From Nephrocerus scutellatus (taxonomy: Eukaryota > Arthropoda > Insecta > Diptera > Pipunculidae), in NCBI GenBank assembly GCA_947095585.1, contig OX352763.1, forward strand, positions 115,671,908 through 115,735,907: a stretch of DNA of 64,000 nt. Direction: 5' to 3'. Both the position numbers and the translations under genes were made by a program. The notes beneath the pieces are model-generated. The model ran no database searches. It was not told where the DNA came from and was given only the letters and a program-made list of their open reading frames with translations. Positions 42,319-53,024 of this stretch are shown here, piece by piece. Each line of letters begins with the position of its first letter. The stretch's first letter is position 1.

Positions 42319-43518
42319 CCATATGTCATATTCCCACCCATCATTACCTCTCGCAAAATATATGAGTAAATGTGTGTTGTGAGGACGAGGATCATTTCCG
42401 GACACCTCTGCTTCGACCCTTGTCAACACTTCTTTTTATGTGACACGAACACAAATTTTAGTCTGCCTCCAATACGTTTCCCCCAATTATATTTATCGCT
42501 GGGCTTCCTCTATTTACATCAACTACATCATCTACGAGAAGATCTACTATATAAGGAATATGATTTTCTTTAGCATCATCAAAACATCAAACAGATATGG
42601 GAATACTAAACGGATTTCATGCTCTAATACGACAATAATCCAATTGCCACATTAAGATTGATTAACTTGTCAGACAGACGCTCTTTCTGGATCAGTGGTA
42701 ATGGATTAGGCGTACACAGCTTGCAGTTATAGTTTTTCCTTATTTTGTATGCGCACGCACGTAGGCACGAGACAACATCAGGTTTTTGCTATATAGGAAA
42801 ATGTATCGCCGATGAATGTTATGTATAAATGTATGAGTATATGCGGTAAGTAAATGGCTTCATGGAGTACTAACAGTAATTCAATTGGATTATCGTTTCA
42901 AATATTGATGAATATATTCGTACGAGCATACCAGAGCATATCGATTGATATGGATTCGTTAACCAATCCTCCTTCATCAGTTGTTAACTAACAAATATTT
43001 ATTAACAAATCACGTATACTTTAGTTTTAACCTGAAATACACTATATACCGAATTCAAAACTAATTTATTGAGTTCATGAGCACGTGTGGTGGATGCCAT
43101 TAGATGTTTACTTTAATTGGCAAAGTGACCAGAAGCACGTCTCAGTAAAGGTTATTTTGTCGGGCACTTAGCCAAGTCGTTACTTCATATAAACTCTACT
43201 TCATTAAGGCACAATTAAAGATTTTGATTATATCGTAAACCGTAAAATGCTCAGGCTGGAATTAAGTTTTAACGTTTAAGCGGATTTTCATAATGATTTT
43301 GGACTAAAGCACATAAATTATATTTATACATTTATTTTCGTTTATGATAGGTATGTCGGTTTGTGATACGCGATTATATACATACAAGGGTTTTAATAAA
43401 AATAAAAGTATTTGAAATGTTACGGGCTGTATGGTTCTTGTTGTGTTGGTGCCCTTGTCTCTGATGACATATCATGAAATTGGTAGCCATATGCTTTATT
43501 GGTGTCTGTGGCATAATG
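42319..43518. other. AT-rich stretch, no feature recognised
   Basis: Two overlapping frames (42370-42573, 42440-42655) have no recognised family. No TE ends were seen. Confidence 0.5.
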
Positions 43519-45215
43519 TCATTTTTTTTTATAACTTGCGCACGCGAAATAGGGTTTGCACCCTCATAATGCTCGGCTATATGCTTGGCACAGTGTGGGC
43601 GTTAAGGAAAAGGAGGTGAAAAGAGAAGATGTCTATGAGCTTGTGTCTTGAATGTCTGTGGATAATAGTGATGTAGAAAGACAGAGCTTGACAAAGCATT
43701 CCACATACGTGTTGTACGGCTGAAGAACGATTCCCTGAACTTAACTGTACGTCCGAACATAGACTTCATGGTAAACTAATGAGCAGTCATGGTGCCACTA
43801 GTATTACGGTTGAATTTAAGGAGAGGTGTCATGCAACTGAATATTTCTCTTGAGCACCGCTGGTGGAAGATGCAATGAAACAGTGAAAAGCACAACACTT
43901 TCCTGCGGTGTTCAAGCGAATCTATTGATTTCGCAATGTTTTCGTCACCGATAAGTTTTATCGTACGGTTTTGTATTCTATCTAGCTGATGCAAAGCAGT
44001 TTTAGGTGCATCAGACCAGATATGACAATTTTACTCAAATTTGGGGCGAATAGTAGATAGTAGCCAGATCAGAGGGAGTAAAATATTTCTTGCACAGGGT
44101 TAGAAAACCTAAGCATTTCGCAGCATTTTTGGCGACGGTGATGATATGTGATCATTCCAAGTTTTTCAGTTTCCTCAATGCAAATGCTATTCATGGGATT
44201 TAGGATTCGCTTAGACGACAGGAGACATCATTGGGTTTTGGAAGCGTTAAATTCAACTCGATTGTTTTCTCCCCATTTTATTATGCTGTCCAGGTCAGAA
44301 TTTACATAGTTGTTTGAGTTCCACATGAGAAGTGAAGAGACGTTCCCAAATTTATACGAGAAGCTAAAAGTAGTCAGCGAAAGAGTGAATTGGATTAGAA
44401 GTATATGACAAAAGAACATTAATAAAAATGAGAAAGAGTGTTGGGGACAAAACAGAGCCCTGTGGAACACCAGCATTTATCTGATGTATTTTATACTTGA
44501 AACCGTCTAAAATAACTTGAATTGAGCGGTCGAAAAGATAGCTTCTAATCCAATGAAGCAGTTTTTCATCGTCTTCATAAGCACGCATTTTGGACAAAAG
44601 AGCTTGACGACAAACTCTGTCAAATGCTTTCGAAATATCGAATGCAACAGCATTGATTTCACCAAATTGATGCAAAGACCATTTCCACTGTTCGGTGAGA
44701 TATACCATCAAATCACCAGTGGAACGTTGCCCACGCAATCCATACTGCCGGTCAACAAGGATTTCGTTGGTTTCAAGATATTCCTTGAGCTGAAAATTGA
44801 TCAGACCTTGGAAAGAATGGATTTAATTGCTATTGGTCGGTACAAAGAAGGAGACGACGTCTCGCTTTTTTTGTGTATGGGCTGGACAAAGGCTGTTTTC
44901 CAACTAATCGGGATGAGTCCAGAAGAATAGGATAGATGGAAAAGCTTACGCAATGGTAATGCCAGCTTGGAAGAACACCTCTTTAGAACTAATGGGGAAA
45001 TACCATCTGGCCCAGCGTATTTGTGAGTGTTGAGATCTTTTAAAACTCTTGCAACTGCATGAGTGTGAATATCTGTCCTATGGAGTGTTCAATACTCAGA
45101 GGTGCAGGCGGCAGCAATGCACAATCTGGAGCTGGCTGCAAAAGTGCTCTGGTGCAACTAAACATTCAGGCTTTTGACATAAATTTTGCCATTTCAGTTT
45201 TTTCTTCGAGATGTT
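43519..45215 (-). mobile_element. Jockey/CR1-like LINE copy J1-C
   Basis: 3' poly-A at the T-run 43519-43531, then GCGCACGCGAAATAGGG and CTCGGCTATATGCTTGGCAC. Minus-strand frames: 44738-44364 with GQRSTGDLMVYLTEQWKWSL, VAFDISKAFDRVCRQALLSK, LLHWIRSYLFDRSIQVIL, GVPQGSVLSPTLFLIFIN and HSFADYF (FADD cut by a 4-base loss); 44476-44228 the shifted remainder; 43994-43776 the C-terminal QLDRIQNRTIKLIGDENIA and SLEHRRKVLCFSLF blocks. The FDISKAFD aspartate is intact. 5' truncated near 45215, without endonuclease. Confidence 0.8.
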
Positions 45216-46085
45216 CCTTTCCTAGGTGTCACCTTTGTTCTGCTATTTTTTGTAGAAAGCGTGAAATAATCGTATTTTTGTGAGCTCTAGCTATAACATA
45301 AACTCATTCGTCATTTCATTGTATCTTTCCATTTAGTTGCAACATAAAACCATTTTACAGAATCCGCTCTAGAAAATTCGAAGGAATAAAACCATTTTCG
45401 CATTTAAGTCTATATATATTGTCTGCGAGGTTATATTGTCTACTGGTTCCTTGTGCATTTACGTTACTTGTAAAGTACTTGAAGGAGTTTGTCACACGTT
45501 TTGGAGAAAACAAGCTTCCCCGATTTTTTTTACCTTTATATTGCAGCTGTAGAGATTACAATCCTTGTAGTTTTTAATGCAGTTTTATTACCACAGACAC
45601 ATCCTCGAAATCGTTAAATCTAGATATTGCCGCAAGCAATCGCATGAAAACAATTTTATTACAGTCACAGTTAGCCAGTCAGTCAGCTGTGGTTTTTGCC
45701 ACTATCGTGCAATTTTGTTGATTTCGCTTTTTGCAATTTGTTTAGCGATGAGGACGCATGATACGCTGCATACAAAGAAAATGTTCTTATAAGTTCCAGT
45801 ATGTGTGTGCACGCGGAAGAACATAAAACGCTTAGCTGCACTTCGAATACAAAAGTGATTTTCCTTACACTACTCTCTGACGACTTGACTGTACAAATGC
45901 ACAATAAACAAACGCCCAGCGAATACTCCCAGTTAATACTCCCAAAGATGTTGTTGAGGCCTTCCCAATATGCTTTCTCTTATTGCCATACTATTTTTTA
46001 GGAGTTTTTTCTCTAACTGCGTCCTTAACCTAATCTAACCTACGCCGAATTGAATTAAAAGTCCCAAAGATAGAAATTTATTCTA
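45216..46085. other. no feature recognised
   Basis: Short frames at 45577-45792 and 45904-45683 lack signatures. A CCTAATCTAACCTAC stretch lies near 46026-46045 and may be the tail of an R1-b-like element. Confidence 0.45.
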
Positions 46086-46089
46086 ACGT

Positions 46090-47260
46090 CCTATATTATT
46101 TTGAACCCTGATCACCCTGAGTCTACCCCGGCTGGGTTTATTAACGAGATACTACACAATGGTCTGATGAGCCTAGGAGCCGATAATACATTGGCGGAGT
46201 ATTTAACAGAACGAGGAGTAAGGAACAACTCAAGGGTGTTCGCTGAATCATTTGCAATGATAGGTATTCGTATAGGCTCACTTACAAGCTGAGTAAGGTG
46301 ATTAAACTCAGCGAATAACTCAACACACCTTCGTTCGGGTGTTGTCTGGCCGGAATTGCGAAGCCACCCAGAATTGTGTACATTGAAATCGCTCGCAATA
46401 ACAATTTCAGTGTTATCATTAATAATAATAATCGGCGCGACAGACCATTGCGGTGCAAGGCCTAACTTCTCGCGACCATTTGTGCTGCGCATGTTTGTAT
46501 ATTTTTGGACACAAATGGAAGGGACCTACAATTTAAGGCCGGATCCGAACGGCGAATTGAGAAGCTTTCCGTGACAAGGTATTACTCTCGGAACGTTTGT
46601 CACCCGTTCGCGAGAGGTGGGACATCGTGAAAAAAAACTTTTGTTGTTGCTGGGATTCAAACCACGAACATCCTGTTCAGCAGCCATGTGCACTACCACT
46701 GAACCACGGCGCCCAAGGTGTTATCATTATTTCTGACAATTCTTGCAATTAAATCGGATAGTGCATCAAATTCGTTAAGAGTTGAAACACTGTCTATGTT
46801 GGGGCTTCTATAAATAAAGCAATAGTGAATGTTACACGTCCATGTACCATCACTCTCAGCCATATGAAATTTAATTCCGGATTGGAACACTGGCTGAATT
46901 AAAGCAAAAGTTTAAATGCAACATCACTATACGGACATTAATTGCGAGTCCGCGTCGAGGGAAAAATAACGGCGCTAAGCTATACCCAGGCAGATTTAAA
47001 TCCGAAGTATCAGAATTCTCAAATACTTGAGTTTCGAGCGGCCACATTAAGCGAATAGACAATAATTCGTAAGCTAAGAGGGTCTTCAAATCACAGCCCA
47101 TATGTTCGAGACGACAAGAAAGACCGAACCTTCGCTTAAAGACCAATTCATCGTTGATACCAGAGTGGTCTGGATAACTAGAAGCAGGATTTCCTGGACA
47201 GCAGAGGATAGAAGGCCGCCATGTCTCAGGCAGATACTCTTCATGACTCGGGGGCCCAAT
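46090..47260 (-). mobile_element. LINE APE-type endonuclease fragment, split by a SINE
   Basis: On the minus strand, before the SINE: FGLSCRLEHMGCDLKTLLAY (about 47125-47065), SDTSDLNLPGYSLAP and GGLAIYVR-like, then YCFIYRSPNIDSVSTLNEFD and ALSDLIARIVRNNDNT (46825-46720). After the SINE: EIVIASDFNVHNSGWLRNSG, TTPERRCVELFAEFNHLTQL and NDSANTLELFLT (46408-46200). The GDFNxH-type block (here SDFNVHNSGW) carries catalytic residues of the APE endonuclease of Jockey/CR1-group LINEs. RT is absent. Deleting the SINE and one duplication restores an open frame across the junction. A J1 assignment is likely but not shown. Confidence 0.75.
46422..46717 (-). mobile_element. tRNA-derived SINE nested in LINE endonuclease
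   Basis: Read on the minus strand: GGGCGCCGTGGTTCAGTGGT (A box), GTGGTTTGAATCCCAGC (B box near 46650-46666), body, GGTCTGTCGCGCCGATTATT and ATT tail. The target duplication GTGTTATCATTA occurs at 46410-46421 and 46718-46729 without mismatch. Full length about 296 bp. Confidence 0.9.
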
Positions 47261-47263
47261 AAG

Positions 47264-47593
47264 TAAGTAAGTAAGGATGACATCTCTGAGACAAACGAAT
47301 ATATTGAAATGTTGGAGAAATCGCTCTATTCAGAAAATATCAAACGATTAGAAAAACCTTGGACTACACTAAGTCGAGACTTTTATGAAATACTAAATCA
47401 ATTAAAAAAAAGGTTTATTACTCTGCCCTCCTCGTATAGCGAAAGTTTCGATCTAGAAGTGCTTCGAAGATTGGAAAATTCACACAAGCCAAGTCAAGAA
47501 ACCCATTTTTTATCAAGCATACAAAGTTTCAAAGACATTGCAGTCATGAACGTTATGAGGAGAATTATTTCATTGTTAACCGACATTATATAA
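47264..47593 (+). CDS. candidate host 3' terminal exon, unrecognised protein
   Basis: An open frame runs from a stop at 47264 to the stop at 47591. It encodes DDISETNEYIEMLEKSLYSE, LEKPWTTLSRDFYEILNQLK and ends VMNVMRRIISLLTDII. The composition is mixed, charged and helical-looking, with no TE motif, and I do not recognise the family. Downstream, AATAAA occurs at about 47594 and 47896, as in a 3' UTR. No good pyrimidine tract precedes a splice acceptor, and the upstream side is a LINE, so the exon may be truncated by that insertion. It could also be a chance frame. Confidence 0.3.
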
Positions 47594-48092
47594 TAAATTT
47601 TTAAAAAGTGCATTAAAACTCACCCCTTAATAGTTATTTTATCCTTAAATTGTAGATAAATGTATGAATGTATCTGGATACTTTTGGTAATGTGTAGTTA
47701 AATATTAACCGTTTACTGTTGTGGAAATCTGCAGATGACAATAACTTTGCAATGTGTTGTATGATGCAGTATCTAGAGTATCCTGTGTTTTTTGTTTATT
47801 TTGAGAGATGATTTGTTATTTATTTGCTTGTATGTAGTATTAATTGTGGTTACTGTTATAATAATAGTAAATAATTTGATGTATTTATGGTGTGAATAAA
47901 TTTTTAATGTGGCTGATAAAGTCAAAAGTTGTTGCTGTTGGTTTTATTGTGAAGTCGAGTTAATGTTGCAAATTGAATCCCTTACTCAATTTCGCAATCA
48001 TATGTTAATTGCAGCTGAAATAAGAGAAACAATAAATATGTTTATTAATTATTAAATAAAATGTACAAATTTAATTTTTTAAATCGTAAAAG
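47594..48092 (+). other. possible 3' UTR with two AATAAA signals
   Basis: ATAATAAATTT (47591-47601) and GAATAAATTTTTAATG (47895-47910) follow the candidate exon. Otherwise AT-rich with no repeat match in the window. Confidence 0.3.
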
Positions 48093-48330
48093 AAAAACCA
48101 TCAGCAGAATAGGGCGAATAACACAGAATGCTCTAGAATTGCAGGTGGCCGTAACTATCGCTGACTGGTGAAAGTGCGATCAAACGGCTATGCATCGTTC
48201 GCGTGTGGGGGCAGATTTAAAAACATAAGCCTCATAAACGTTCAGGCACATACAGAGGATTCCCCAGATGATGAAAAAGAAAAATTCTTTGAATCAGTCG
48301 AACGGCAACTCCTCGGCCTGTCCTCTACGC
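48093..48330 (+). mobile_element. RTE 5' fragment (5' UTR and endonuclease piece)
   Basis: CATCAGCAGAATAGGGCGAA to GGTGCGATTAAAC-like is shared with 10170-10257 and marks the element's 5' region. It is followed by FACGGRFKNISLINVQAHTE and DSPDDEKEKFFESVERQL (48195-48310), the RFKNISxINVHAPTE block of the RTE endonuclease (His changed to Gln here). It is cut at about 48325 by an R1-type 3' fragment. Confidence 0.7.
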
Positions 48331-48785
48331 TACTATCGAAGCGGAATGGAATTCTTCGTCTGGAATGAGACAAGCCAAGAAGCTTCTAAACTATAACATT
48401 AGTCATATGGACAGGGCCATCAAACTGGACCGCCATACACTAAGAACACTAGTCTGATATATGACAGGACATGGCCCATTCCATGAACATCTTTTGCAAA
48501 TGGGCAAATCCCAATCGGACCTCTGCCGATTCTGCAACGAAGCAAAAGAAACGTCAGAGCATATACTCTTCGTATGCGTAGCCCTCACCCAGAAAAGAAT
48601 AAAACATTTCAAGGCCTATACAGTTCCCTGGCCGAATGCCAGACCAATCGCATTGTCAGATGTGGTGGCATTCACGACGGAACTGAACAACAACATAATG
48701 TGGTAAACGTCAGGGACGCACAATAGACCTAAAGGTCGCAGTGCTCACGGCATTTTAGCCCCACCTAATGTAATAACAATAATAA
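48320..48785 (+). mobile_element. R1/I-type LINE 3' fragment (R1-e)
   Basis: Reads EWNSSSGMRQAKKLLNYNIS, MDRAIKLDRHTLRTLV, MTGHGPFHEHLLQMGKSQSD (48461-48520), LCRFCNEAKETSEHILFVC (48521-48577) and LTQKRIKHF. The CxxC-like LCRFCNE...HxxxxC block is the C-terminal zinc-knuckle-like segment after RNase H in R1/I-group LINEs. The 3' tail is AATGTAATAACAATAATAAT. It is 5'-truncated and inserted in the RTE piece; one stop is present at 48457. Confidence 0.7.
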
Positions 48786-48925
48786 TGCCTGTACTCTAGG
48801 CTAGAATCTGGAGGGCACCAGGTATCCAGATACTCCGTGAGCGACTGGGCTAATATTAAACTGGTCTCCCAGGAAGGCTGATTCTCGGCACGGAACGTAT
48901 AACACCTAAATCCAGTCCAGGGGAT
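48786..48925. other. spacer between R1-e and RTE-b
   Basis: Sequence with GCAGCACC-like R1 UTR flavour but no firm match; possibly the continuation of the interrupted RTE. Confidence 0.3.
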
Positions 48926-49940
48926 TAGGATGGGGATCGGGAGATGTAGCTTACCGTGGCTTACCGAGGATAACTGGAGGTGGATTGAAGAACGTAAGCT
49001 ACTTAAAGCTCGTATTGTAGATAAAACGAGGATCGAGCTAGAGTCCCTGTATCGAAAGAAAATGTTTGAAGTACAGCGTAGTGTAAGACGTGACAAACGC
49101 AATTATATTAACAACCTGGCCTCAGAAGCAGCGGAAGCAGCGAGCAGGTGCGATAGCAGAACCGGTTACAGAAGAACCAACGAGCTGACAGGTGGTCACC
49201 GCTCTAGCCAACATCCGGTGAAAGGCCTAGATGGTGCCGTACTCGTTTCAGACGAGGATCAGCTCAAGCGATGGAAGGAGCATTTCTCTACGGTCCTTAA
49301 CCGTGTATTCGCCAACGATATGCACCCAAATCAAACGGAGCTGCCGGAAATAACAATTTCCCGGATTCACACTTCAACTCCCAGTAAAGATGAGATCGCT
49401 ACCAGGATCAACGCACTAAAGAACAACAAGTCGGTAGGACTAGATGGTATACCCGCAGAGCTTCTGCGTGACGCTCCAACGATATCAGCAGAGCTTTTAA
49501 ATCCTCTTGTAGATAGAGCTTGGCAGGCAGAAAGTTTCCCCGACGACTTGAGTGAATTAAGGAACATCTGGAAGATAAACTCGCTGCCGAACAAGCAGGT
49601 TTCCGCACTGTATCCTCCTGTGTAGACCACATCAACACCCTGCGGATCATTATTGAACAGTGCATTGAATTCTGGTCACCACTGCACCTGCTGTTCATCG
49701 ATTTTGAGAAGGCGTTTTACAGTGGCAACAGACAGTTTATCTGGCTTGCCTTGCGCAGGAGAGGTATACCCGATAAACTTATAGCTATTATTAAAGCACC
49801 CTATGATGACTCTAAATGTCATGTGCTGCATAGAGGAAAGCTGTCAGAGGAATTCGAGATCCTAAGTGGGGTACGACAAGGTTGCATTCTATCGCCGATA
49901 CTCTTTTTGTTGCTGATTAATGTTGTGCTTCCCGCAGCTT
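48926..49940 (+). mobile_element. RTE-b non-LTR retrotransposon fragment (linker and RT)
   Basis: A 210-codon frame from 48930 reads PWLTEDNWRWIEERKLLKAR, SVRRDKRNYINNLASEAAEA, DEDQLKRWKEHFSTVLNRVF and NNKSVGLDGIPAELLRD. After a frameshift at about 49555 it continues AEQAGFRTVSSCVDHINTLR (49589-49648), LLFIDFEKAFYSGNRQFIWL (49690-49750), RRGIPDKLIAIIKAPYDDSK and GVRQGCILSPILFLLLI (49870-49920). The IDFEKAF aspartate is kept. The YADD box is absent because the sequence is cut at about 49940 by the J1-E poly-A end. It differs clearly in sequence from RTE-a. Confidence 0.8.
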
Positions 49941-49942
49941 TA

Positions 49943-50112
49943 TCTTTTTTTTTTTTTTTTTTATAATTCGCGCACGCTTCAAGGGGTTCGCATCCTTATG
50001 ATGCTCGGCTATGCTTGGCACAGCGTGGGCGTTAAGGAAGAGGAGGAGAAAAGAGGAGATGTCGGTGAGCTTGTGTTTTGAATGCCTGTGGAGGAATTCG
50101 TTGGACTCTTAT
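49943..50112 (-). mobile_element. J1 3'-end fragment (J1-E)
   Basis: An 18-base T-run (49945-49962, poly-A on the minus strand) is followed by ATAATTCGCGCACGCTTCAA, ATGATGCTCGGCTATGC, CACAGCGTGGGCGTTAAGGA and GAGCTTGTGTTTTGAATGCC. It is 5'-truncated to about 150 bp and has the longest poly-A in the window, so it may be among the youngest J1 insertions. Confidence 0.8.
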
Positions 50113-51004
50113 ATCTCAAAACTTCGGTTTACTTTGACTGGTCAATGTTGTATCTCCGGACGAACCTTAACTGGTAACCAACCTAACTAACTTTACCGAA
50201 CATAACATGACTGCATTCTAGTAAAACAGAACAAAAAAACTTTTAATACCCGATTATCTAACTTTTAGTGAATAGAAGATTTGCCATTGATAACGAAGCA
50301 AGAATAACAAGAAGGAATTATCGATTTTCGCAAGGCAAGAGATGATTTTTTTTTATTATATTCTTAGAATACGTAAGCACAATATGAACTCCTGAATGCT
50401 TGATATCTCCTATCGTTTTTATTAAACGCCAACATCATTTACATATCTAAGAAACAAAGTAAATAAACGCCAATCATCCGAAATAATGATGTAATTTTTC
50501 TCATCCAGACAAACCCACGTTCTTTTACCCACACAGGGACAACAGTCATTATCTACTCAATTAATAAAGAGGATTATCAGATACTATAAAAAAAAAATTG
50601 CAAGTGCGCCTGCCTTTCTTGGTCGTAATCTTTCCCTTTTAACAATTTCTTCGAGCCAAATTTTTTAGGTTTACGTATATATATATATCTATGTGTATAA
50701 GATACATTAACATAACAGACGGATAGATAGCTCTTTTCAGTCGAGGATATGGGAGCTATTAATTGCAGGTGAAATACAAAAATTGTGCTGTGATGTCCGT
50801 CCGCAGTCTTGGTAATTTGGTCCATTTTTTTGGGCAGGGAGTTTTATTTGTAACAAGGGCCTTATAAGAGTATTTACTGTGATAGCTAAGCATAATGAGC
50901 ACATACCATCAAGTGGGTATTTTTTTATAGGTATTTGTAGAGGAGTCTCTGTCGTTAATGTTAACAAAACATTTGTTCTTGGCGGATGTCTAATTAGTTA
51001 TCTA
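50113..51004. other. AT-rich stretch, no feature recognised
   Basis: Short frames only; a TATATATATATATC tract lies at about 50675-50690. Confidence 0.5.
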
Positions 51005-51290
51005 TGAAATGTCTTCTTTAACGGAAAATACTCCACTAAAACCCCCGATTAGTGAGATTTTTATTGACATTAAAGCAATATTAAAAGGAAGCTTTTTAGC
51101 TTTTTCAACAGTCACCTTTTTTAGGGTAGAAGCCCTTTCTTGAGAATCTGGAGGTCGTAAACTAATGGACACATTAGTGATGAATGGTTCAAGTGCGTAT
51201 AGGTGTCCCCTGTTCTTCATCACCATTTTGGGATCTATTAACAGGGTACAGTTCTGTCTTTCCGCAATTAATCACTCCATCGATCCTGAT
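51005..51290 (-). CDS. possible host exon, unrecognised
   Basis: The minus strand is open from a stop near 51278 to a stop at 51002. It encodes NCTLLIDPKMVMKNRGHLYA, LEPFITNVSISLRPPDSQER and ASTLKKVTVEKAKKLPFNIA. The amino-acid mix looks protein-like and matches no TE family I know. A possible acceptor (GACAG before AACTGTACC) and donor (TTTTCC before GTTAAA) exist but are weak. It may equally be chance. No gene name is proposed. Confidence 0.2.
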
Positions 51291-51555
51291 TTTGAGCAGA
51301 TGTCAACCGGGTTGTAATCATCAGCTGCAAAGCGAATTCGTTTGGGAACGAAGAGTGACACCGTGAGAATTCATGTCCGAAGAAGTGGTGTTAGATTGAC
51401 GGATTGACGACAAGTTCTCCAAAACAGACAAACATAAGGAAACAAAATGATACGACACAAATATGGAAGTGTGTATTATATATTCCGCTCACATTTTCAT
51501 AACAAAATCGCGCTACTGGTAGAGAATATAGAAAATACCTGCAGCCTCAAATTTC
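51291..51555. other. no feature recognised
   Basis: No assignable sequence between the candidate exon and the R1-a fragment. Confidence 0.5.
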
Positions 51556-52229
51556 AAATTTCTGGATGAGAAGCTGGATTCAGACCAAGCTGGAAAATCC
51601 TCAAATATCCTCTTCCATGGGGGATGTTAACGTAGTCAAAGAGTGCCTGCATAGAGGAAGGAATTCTCTCAACATTAATGAGGTCACTGGTAATAGACGA
51701 CCTACTCACTAAATGAGTCAGGTTACATGTAAGCGGATTATCTCACGATTTTATAATTGATGGCATTATAGCTTGGACATCTCCAAAGTCATGCAACGTG
51801 CTTTGGGATATATAAAGAAATGGTGCGAGAGGAATGGTCTATCAACCAACCCCAACTAACCTTTCACTATCGGAAAAACTCAGGACTTATCTTCGTTATA
51901 GGTACTATCATAACGTATTCCAGTGACTTCAAATATCTAGGTGATATGCTAGGTAAGAAGTTAACTGTAATCCTGTAATCAGGTCGGTTATGGGCGTACC
52001 ATAAGAGCCTTGTGGACATGCAGACGCTTTAAAGCAAAAACGGTTTGGTTAGACCTTTTATAACATACGCATTTATAGTGTGATGGACAAAGGCGCTTGA
52101 AAAGACTGGTATGCGTGTCTTGGAATTACAGGAGCTATGGGTATGGGCAACAACCCAACAGGTGTAAAGAAAACAGCTTCCAGAAGTGCAATAAATCTAC
52201 AGCTAATAAATAAGTATTTACAAGCCTAT
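51556..52229 (+). mobile_element. R1-a fragment (RT middle), decayed
   Basis: Pieces in several frames: SGYM- then ADYLTIL-equivalent YADDLTIL at about 51720-51745, SCNVLWDI-like, FKYLGDMLGKKL (51928-51964), VRPFITYAFIVWW-like (52050-52085), LGITGAMGMGNNPTGVKKTA (52120-52180) and SAINLQL. This is the R1-a order between YADD and RNase H. It is interrupted at 52230 by a J1 fragment and resumes at about 52560. Confidence 0.65.
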
Positions 52230-52535
52230 TCTTTTTTTTAAATGGCACACACAAGGGGTTTTAAGGGGTGCTAGACTCAACCTGCAGATCATAGTAATGC
52301 GAGAATACAAAGCTGGATAGAGTATTCCGGATTCGTGCTGTACAACTAAAGAAAGAGTATTTAAACTTAACAGTACGTCTTAAAGGTAAACTGATGAGCA
52401 TTCAAAGTGCCAGGAGTATTGCGGTTGAATTCATTGTGGGGCGGAATGCAACTGGCTATTTCTCTTGAGCTGGTAAAACAGTGATAAACTGGAGACATTC
52501 CTTCGATGTTCAATCTTTCAATCTTTTTATTAAGT
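52230..52535 (-). mobile_element. J1 3' fragment nested in R1-a
   Basis: Starts at a T-run (52231-52239), followed by CACACAAGGGGTTTTAAGG and, reversed, J1 C-terminal blocks: CGTGCTGTACAACTAAAGAA, ACTTAACAGTACGTCTTAA, GGTAAACTGATGAGCATTCA, TATTGCGGTTGAATTC and AACTGGCTATTTCTCTTGAGC. 5'-truncated; about 300 bp. Confidence 0.7.
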
Positions 52536-52559
52536 CACCTTAAGATTCTTAGATCAATC

Positions 52560-52880
52560 CCCAGAACGGAAATAAACTGTATCGTTCCTGACACAATTGT
52601 CAGAAAGAAAATACTGTTTTGGATGGTTATTTGAGATTCAAAGATTGGATTGCGAAAGGTGTTCCAATTGTGTACCGACTCAGGACACGAGATGTCGGAT
52701 TTGGTACACTGACGGGTCTAAGTATCTGGAGTGGGTGCTGATGGTGTCTTTGAACCCTATCGCTACCACAATGAATTCCAGGCAGAAATCCACGCCACCG
52801 AGGTCTGCGCCAAAATTAACCTAGATAAGGGCATCAAAGGTAGCGCCGTCGTTCTTGTGGTTTGTGGGGTGGAATTCTAA
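52560..52880 (+). mobile_element. R1-a fragment, RNase H
   Basis: After ERKYCFGWLFEIQR it reads CRIWYTDGSKYLEWV (52686-52730), then shifts to FEPYRYHNEFQAEIHATEVC and AKINLDKGIKGSAVV (52751-52855). It is the continuation of the R1-a copy broken by the J1 insertion at 52230-52535. The DGSK block is intact. Confidence 0.7.
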
Positions 52881-52884
52881 TCGA

Positions 52885-52985
52885 GAGCTTCGCAATTACC
52901 AGAAAAACACTAAAAATCGTTGTCACGGTTCCACCTCTTGCGCATGTCTGAGAAACTTCCGACAGTAGTAACTCTTAAGGGTTCC
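52885..52985 (+). mobile_element. tRNA-derived SINE, partial
   Basis: AAAACACTAAAAATCGTTGTCACGGTTCC-type sequence, then ACCTCTTGCGCATGTCTGAG, AAACTTCCGACAGTAGTAAC and TCTTAAGGGTTCCGCTGATAG. These match the middle of the family; both ends are missing or eroded. Confidence 0.6.
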
Positions 52986-53024
52986 GCTGATAGCTTTTGT
53001 AAGTAACCAATGAATAAATTAGAT

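Noticed and set aside
42196..42429. Arg-Tyr-Arg repeat frame
   Set aside because: It is the minus strand of the 9-bp TATCTTCTG minisatellite.
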